A stretch of 38,450 nucleotides of DNA from an uncultured Clostridia bacterium (GTDB lineage Bacteria > Bacillota > Clostridia > Christensenellales > UBA1242): contig CANQUB010000011.1 of assembly GCA_947626955.1 (NCBI GenBank), positions 1 to 38,450 on the forward strand, given 5' to 3'. Both the position numbers and the translations under genes were made by a program. Numbering within the stretch: the first letter of the stretch is position 1; each line of letters begins with the position of its first letter. Shown in pieces: positions 34,723 through 38,450 of this stretch. The notes under the pieces are model-generated. The model saw only the letters and a program-made list of their open reading frames with translations. It had not been told where the DNA came from and searched no databases.

Positions 34723-35448
34723 CTAAATTTCCACCACATCTCCATCACTGGCACGACGAAAGGTTAAAAAGTATCCTGGCCCCTCACCCTTTTTGTCGTA
34801 AAAATACTGATAACTGGCTTGGTTTTTTAGCTTGTCCATCCCCCTATCACAGTAGCCAATGCCAACAGCATAGGCCTTGCCCTTTTGATAGACCACCCCC
34901 AAATAGGCCTGTTCAGCTTCGCTGGCAATGCAAAACTTGGAATATGGAATTATATTTTCCAGCACTCCTGCCCGCTTTGAGGACATAAAAAGGCTGGTGA
35001 GCTGCCGCTTGGTTTGATCAAAGAAAAATGTGGACTGATGGCCAAACATCTTGACAATTATCTCATCGGTGGCAAGATTTTTGTCGGGGCTCAAAAGCTC
35101 TTTGTCCCTCTTTCTTATCTCATCATATTTAGCCCTGAAAGTGGCCACAATTTTTTCTCTATCCTTAACCTCTCCACGAGAGCCAACATAACTTTTCTCG
35201 CCCGAAACAAATTGCACAAAATAGGTCTTGTCAAATTCAAAACCGCTCTTAAGCAAGAACTCATCATGCGGGCCAGTAATTCTTATAAGGGCGTTTTTGC
35301 CAGCTGAATGAATAAACAGCACCCCTTTTGTAAATTGACTTTGAAACAGCCTGACTCTAAGCTGGTCAGCACGCTTTTCTATGCTGACATACATCTTAGG
35401 CAAGGGACTGCTGTCGTATAGCGAAACACAAAATTTATCATATTCCAT
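34723..35448 (-). CDS. Hypothetical protein (241 aa)
   Basis: No family recognised. Soluble, mixed alpha/beta, without signal peptide or membrane helices. Notable segments are RVRLFQSQFTKGVLFIHSAGK, GPHDEFLLKSGFEF, a central KYDEIRKRDKELLSP helix, and a C-terminal AYLGVVYQKGKAYAVGIGYC. The ATG at 35448 has no Shine-Dalgarno; TAAAAT on the minus strand (35455-35460) ends 6 nt before it. The terminator of rsmA ends only a few bases upstream, so the gene should have its own, possibly leaderless, transcript. Confidence 0.65.
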   Translation of the reverse strand: MEYDKFCVSLYDSSPLPKMYVSIEKRADQLRVRLFQSQFTKGVLFIHSAGKNALIRITGPHDEFLLKSGFEFDKTYFVQFVSGEKSYVGSRGEVKDREKIVATFRAKYDEIRKRDKELLSPDKNLATDEIIVKMFGHQSTFFFDQTKRQLTSLFMSSKRAGVLENIIPYSKFCIASEAEQAYLGVVYQKGKAYAVGIGYCDRGMDKLKNQASYQYFYDKKGEGPGYFLTFRRASDGDVVEI

Positions 35449-35462
35449 GCCACAATTTTAGC

Positions 35463-35488
35463 AAATAAAAAGACCTTTTGAAGGTCTT
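35463..35488 (-). terminator. Terminator of rsmA
   Basis: On the minus strand AAGACCTT and AAGGTCTT pair around CAA, followed by TTTTATTT. It lies about 35 nt after the rsmA stop. Confidence 0.8.
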
Positions 35489-35520
35489 AAAATTGTAAAA
35501 AATTGGCAAATTTTAAACTT

Positions 35521-36309
35521 TTATAACATTTTTGCAATTTTTTGATAAATTTTCATAAGCCTGCCAACGTCAAGAGCGTCAGCTCTAATAGACGTGTCTA
35601 AGTTCTTTTCATTAAGAATTTTTTCTAAAAGTGTTTTATCTAGTTTATAGCACTTAGAAAGGTTATTTACAAGAGTCTTTCGCTTCATGGAAAAGCAGCT
35701 TATAAGAAACTTGTTTAGCCCGCTATCGTAGGTGCTATCATTTGGGGTAATCTTCACCACGCAAGAATCCACATTTGGCACAGGAGTGAACATCTTTCGG
35801 CTGACCTGCCTTGTAATTTTTGCCAGGCCATTGGCTGCAATGAAGGCTGAAAAATAGCCATAGCTAGAAGACCCCGGCTTTGCAGTTATTCTTTCTCCCA
35901 CCTCTTTTTGCACCATTATAACAATCTGCTTTGGCCTTACTCTCAACCCTAGCAGCTTTGATAAAATGGGAGTGGTGATATAGTATGGCAAGTTGGCCAC
36001 AACTTTGTAGTTTTCCCCCGCATTTTTTAAAATTAATTCGTCATTTAATTTTAAAAAATCCTCATAAAATATTTCCACATTACTGCCCGAAAACTTTTGG
36101 TCAAGCATATCTTTAAGGTCGGTGTCAATTTCATAGGCCACAACTTTTTTGGCTGCCAAAGAAAGCTGCTCGGTTAGTGCTCCCGCCCCCGGGCCAATTT
36201 CTATGACAGTGTCCTCACTCCCAACCTCGCCGTCACGAACAATGCTAGCTAAAAGGTTCTTGTCGGTTAAGAAGTTTTGACCAAATTTCTTTTTGAATTT
36301 AAAATCCAT
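35521..36309 (-). CDS. rsmA: 16S rRNA dimethyladenosine transferase RsmA/KsgA (262 aa)
   Basis: Dimethylates two adjacent adenines in helix 45 of 16S rRNA using S-adenosylmethionine. Family features: GQNFLTDKNLL at 10-20, the SAM-binding EIGPGAGALTEQL at 37-49, the acidic residue in AYEID around 60, and catalytic NLPYYITTPIL at 106-116. GAGG precedes the ATG. Only 2 nt separate it from tatD, so the two are cotranscribed. In many Firmicutes rnmV (RNase M5) lies between tatD and rsmA; here it does not. Confidence 0.95.
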   Translation of the reverse strand: MDFKFKKKFGQNFLTDKNLLASIVRDGEVGSEDTVIEIGPGAGALTEQLSLAAKKVVAYEIDTDLKDMLDQKFSGSNVEIFYEDFLKLNDELILKNAGENYKVVANLPYYITTPILSKLLGLRVRPKQIVIMVQKEVGERITAKPGSSSYGYFSAFIAANGLAKITRQVSRKMFTPVPNVDSCVVKITPNDSTYDSGLNKFLISCFSMKRKTLVNNLSKCYKLDKTLLEKILNEKNLDTSIRADALDVGRLMKIYQKIAKML

Positions 36310-36311
36310 TT

Positions 36312-37073
36312 CTACCTCATCTTTTTATAAACTCTATAGGTGTTGGCCGTAGCGTTAGCAATGAGTTTCTCTACGTCAATTTGCATTTCATCGGCTATCT
36401 TTTGTGCGGTGTGGATTATATGCGAAGGCTCATTGGTCTGCCCACGAAGCGGCATTGGCGAAAGATATGGGCTGTCGGTCTCAAGTAAAATTTTGTCTAG
36501 AGGGATGTCTTTAAGATAGCTGCGATCGCTCTTTTTGTAGGTAATGTTGCCCGAAAATGAGATATAAAAGCCAAGGTCCATAAATTTTTTGGCGTACTCA
36601 CCGTTTTCCGAAAAGCAGTGCATGATGCTTGGAAAGACGATGTCCTTTTGGTGCTTTTTTAAAATTTCGTAGGTGTCGCTCACTGCCCCGCGGGTGTGGA
36701 TGCAAATTGGCAAATTATGCCTTTTGGCAATCATTATCTGCTCTTCAAAAACTCGTTTTTGCGCCTCTTTGTCCTTGTCGCCATTGTGGTAGTCAAGGCC
36801 AATTTCACCAATGGCCACCACCTTGTCCTCTCCGGCCAGCCTGTCAATCTCTTTTAGGTCAGCCTCGGTTGTGCTGGCGGCGTATTCAGGGTAGATTCCA
36901 ACCGTGGCATACACTTTGTCATAGCGGTTTGCAAGCTCTATTCCCTCCCTGCTGTTTTGCACGGTGGTGCCGATATTGACAATCCTTTCAAGGCCGTCGT
37001 TCTCCATATTATCTACAATTCTTTTAACGTCGTCACCATAGTATAAGAGATGTGCGTGCGAATCTATAATCAT
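36312..37073 (-). CDS. tatD: TatD-family metal-dependent deoxyribonuclease (253 aa)
   Basis: Metal-dependent 3'-5' exonuclease of the amidohydrolase fold, implicated in DNA repair and nucleic-acid turnover. Metal ligands are recognisable: H6 and H8 in DSHAHL, E90 in IGEIGLDYH, H126 in ICIHTR, H152 in MHCF and D200 in LLETDSPYL. Length is typical. GAGGAG stands 8 nt before the ATG at 37073. It is divergent from spmA and cotranscribed with rsmA. Confidence 0.93.
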   Translation of the reverse strand: MIIDSHAHLLYYGDDVKRIVDNMENDGLERIVNIGTTVQNSREGIELANRYDKVYATVGIYPEYAASTTEADLKEIDRLAGEDKVVAIGEIGLDYHNGDKDKEAQKRVFEEQIMIAKRHNLPICIHTRGAVSDTYEILKKHQKDIVFPSIMHCFSENGEYAKKFMDLGFYISFSGNITYKKSDRSYLKDIPLDKILLETDSPYLSPMPLRGQTNEPSHIIHTAQKIADEMQIDVEKLIANATANTYRVYKKMR

Positions 37074-37106
37074 TTTGTCGTCTCCTCATATAACAAAGTT
37101 TGCTTT

Positions 37107-37112
37107 CATAAT
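37107..37112 (+). promoter_or_regulatory. -10 candidate for spmA, probably leaderless
   Basis: CATAAT ends 7 nt before the spmA ATG, which has no ribosome site. The -35 is not clear. The whole tatD-spmA gap is 46 nt, so the two promoters must overlap. Confidence 0.45.
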
Positions 37113-37119
37113 TTTTACT

Positions 37120-37722
37120 ATGAATAAGGTATGGCTATTTTTGCTCACTGCCAGTATTGCTGTGCTTTTGTTTATTGATCCGGCCGGGGTTTTGACCGGC
37201 CTTACTGCGGCTGCCAACAAAGCCGTAAAACTTTCGTTTGAGCTTTGCGCCATCTATGCCATTTGGATGGGCATCTTCTCAATCCTTGAGCAAACAGGCA
37301 TATCCAAGTGGTTTTCAAAGATTCTTTCGCCAATAGTCAATCTTATCTTTGGCAAAAAGAACATTTCAGACGAGAGCCGCAAATACATTTCCATGAATAT
37401 GTCGGCCAACATCCTTGGCATGGGCTCGGCAGCCACCCCAATGGGCATCAAGGCCATTGAAAGCATGAACAAGGACAATCCCGACAAAAGCTCGGTGACC
37501 TACCCAATGACCATGCTGATTATTATCAGCTGCACAGTCATTCAGTTTCTTCCGGCCTCTATCATGGGGCTTATGAGCGCCTCGGGGAGCAAAAACCCAG
37601 CTTCCATCGTCTTTCCTACCATCCTCGCCAGCCTGCTTTCCTGCATAACTGGCATAATCCTCGTGAAGATCACTCACGCCATCAGCGTACGCATTAAAAA
37701 ACGCCGTGGGGGCAAGAAGTAA
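37120..37722 (+). CDS. spmA: Spore maturation protein A / nucleoside-recognition domain membrane protein (200 aa)
   Basis: Membrane protein of the SpmA/Gate family, needed in Bacillus for spore core dehydration. Seen here: MNKVWLFLLTASIAVLLF, AIWMGIFSILEQTGISKWFSK, NMSANILGMGSAATPMGIKA and MTMLIIISCTVIQFLPASIMG, giving about four to five helices and a basic tail KKRRGGKK. I chose the ATG at 37120 since the sequence after it matches the family start; earlier TTG codons lie in the divergent promoter region. The stop overlaps the start of spmB by one base (TAATG), so the two are translated together. Presence of this pair is compatible with, but does not prove, sporulation. Confidence 0.9.
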   Translation: MNKVWLFLLTASIAVLLFIDPAGVLTGLTAAANKAVKLSFELCAIYAIWMGIFSILEQTGISKWFSKILSPIVNLIFGKKNISDESRKYISMNMSANILGMGSAATPMGIKAIESMNKDNPDKSSVTYPMTMLIIISCTVIQFLPASIMGLMSASGSKNPASIVFPTILASLLSCITGIILVKITHAISVRIKKRRGGKK

Positions 37723-38228
37723 TGGCAAGCTATATCATCCCCGTAATCTTTATTGTACTCTTTATTTATTGTTTTGTAAAGAACGTGAACGCCTATGACC
37801 ATTTTATAGTTGGGGCTCGCGGGGCGGTTGACCTGTGCATCAACACTTTCCCCTACCTTGTGGCCATTTTCGCCGCCGTTGAGTTATTCAAAATTAGCGG
37901 ACTTTCGGCCGCAGTTGCAAAGTTTATGAGCCCGGCATTCAGCTTTCTTGGTATTCCAAAAGAGTTGGTGGACTTCATGGTCATACGCCCATTCTCGGGC
38001 TCGGGCAGCATGGGCATGCTCAGTGAACTTTACTCGCTCTATGGCCCCGACAGCTATATTTCTCGCTGCGCCAGCGTCATTGTTTCCTGCACCGACACCG
38101 TGTTTTACATCATCGCCGTATATTTTAGCACCACCAAAATAAAAAAGATGCGCGGCACCATTCTCCTCGCCCTTCTAAGCTGTTTCATAGGAAGCATCTT
38201 TGCGTGCTTGATATGTAAATTTGTTTAA
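37722..38228 (+). CDS. spmB: Spore maturation protein B / nucleoside-recognition domain membrane protein (168 aa)
   Basis: Partner of SpmA with the same Gate-type fold. Typical parts: an N-terminal helix, DHFIVGARGAVDLCINTFPYL, MSPAFSFLGIPKELVDFMVI, RPFSGSGSMGMLSEL and CTDTVFYIIAVYFSTTKIKKMR, with a final helix. Length fits the family. It starts within the spmA stop codon. After its stop, the remaining 220 bases of the window contain a micro-hairpin array and no gene. Confidence 0.92.
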   Translation: MASYIIPVIFIVLFIYCFVKNVNAYDHFIVGARGAVDLCINTFPYLVAIFAAVELFKISGLSAAVAKFMSPAFSFLGIPKELVDFMVIRPFSGSGSMGMLSELYSLYGPDSYISRCASVIVSCTDTVFYIIAVYFSTTKIKKMRGTILLALLSCFIGSIFACLICKFV

Positions 38229-38280
38229 ACACCTTTTCGTGTAATATGAGGTTTCTTTGTTTTAATAACTAAAGTTTACC

Positions 38281-38385
38281 ATGATACTCAGCCTTACGGC
38301 TGAATTATACTCGCCACTCTGTGGCGAATGATACTCGGCCGATGGCCGAATGATACTCGCCATGCTTTGCATGACGAATTAGGGA
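38281..38385 (+). repeat. Micro-hairpin array A6 (4 units)
   Basis: CAGCCTTACGGCTG, CGCCACTCTGTGGCG, CGGCCGATGGCCG and GCCATGCTTTGCATGAC with AATTATACT/AATGATACT spacers. It is capped AATTAGGGAATG and followed by seven T. It lies 13 kb from the T4SS, so the arrays are not specific to that locus. Confidence 0.85.
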
Positions 38386-38450
38386 ATGTTTTTTTATAAA
38401 AATACTCCTTTGGTAGTTTTACAAGCTTTTATCAACATCATTCGAATGTT

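Noticed and set aside
17260-38374. TTAGGG as telomere-like repeat
   Set aside because: It occurs once per array as a cap and is never tandem; the resemblance is chance.

Overview
The window looks like part of the chromosome of a low-to-moderate-GC Bacillota, probably an uncultured gut-type Clostridia. The evidence is the spmA/spmB pair, the comEC-holA and tatD-rsmA neighbourhoods, a DUF4364-like regulator, and intergenic hairpin repeats of a kind I associate with gut Clostridia. The genetic code is standard: Trp is read from TGG, and a TGA stop is used at 28079-28081. The species cannot be fixed from sequence alone.

The left half (1-21360) is a type IV secretion/conjugation (T4SS) locus. A minus-strand operon starts from a promoter near 16950. 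It encodes a 2264-aa giant VirB6-like membrane protein, a VirB4 ATPase with a VirB3/PrgI-like membrane domain fused at its N-terminus, a second giant VirB6-like protein (1935 aa), and a third paralogue cut by the window edge. Upstream lie two small VirB2-like pilin genes, each with its own promoter. Further right, on the plus strand, is virD4, the coupling ATPase. Together these form the inner-membrane channel, two motors and the pilin of a Gram-positive T4SS resembling the Mbov_0395/0396/0397 module of mycoplasma integrative conjugative elements (ICEs). No relaxase, VirB8, cell-wall hydrolase or integrase is visible; they may lie left of position 1. A 697-aa signal-peptide/anchor surface protein follows virD4.

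The gaps around the pilins and virD4 (16822-17845, 18610-19362, 21361-22516), and the gaps at 26305-26759 and 38229-38450, are packed with repeats rather than genes. They hold: (i) arrays of micro-hairpins separated by an almost invariant 9-bp spacer AAT[T/G]ATACT and ending in a TTAGGG-like cap; (ii) two host repeats, G and H, which occur both empty and filled by a third module, N; (iii) two copies of an element, L, with a 100-nt self-complementary core whose arms differ between copies but still pair; and (iv) a different ~120-bp fold-back beside the M28 peptidase gene.

The right half (24668-38228) is mostly housekeeping: rpsT with a repetitive C-terminal extension, murI, an M28-type membrane peptidase lacking the usual glutamate pair, a small membrane protein, holA, a short comEC without its nuclease domain, tRNA-Glu(CUC), two small hypotheticals, a DUF4364-like regulator, a beta-propeller-like lipoprotein, a hypothetical, rsmA, tatD and spmA-spmB. 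Several genes (comEC, murI, the 697-aa gene, spmA and the 35448 gene) have no Shine-Dalgarno but a -10 hexamer 5-7 nt before the start codon, which suggests leaderless mRNAs.
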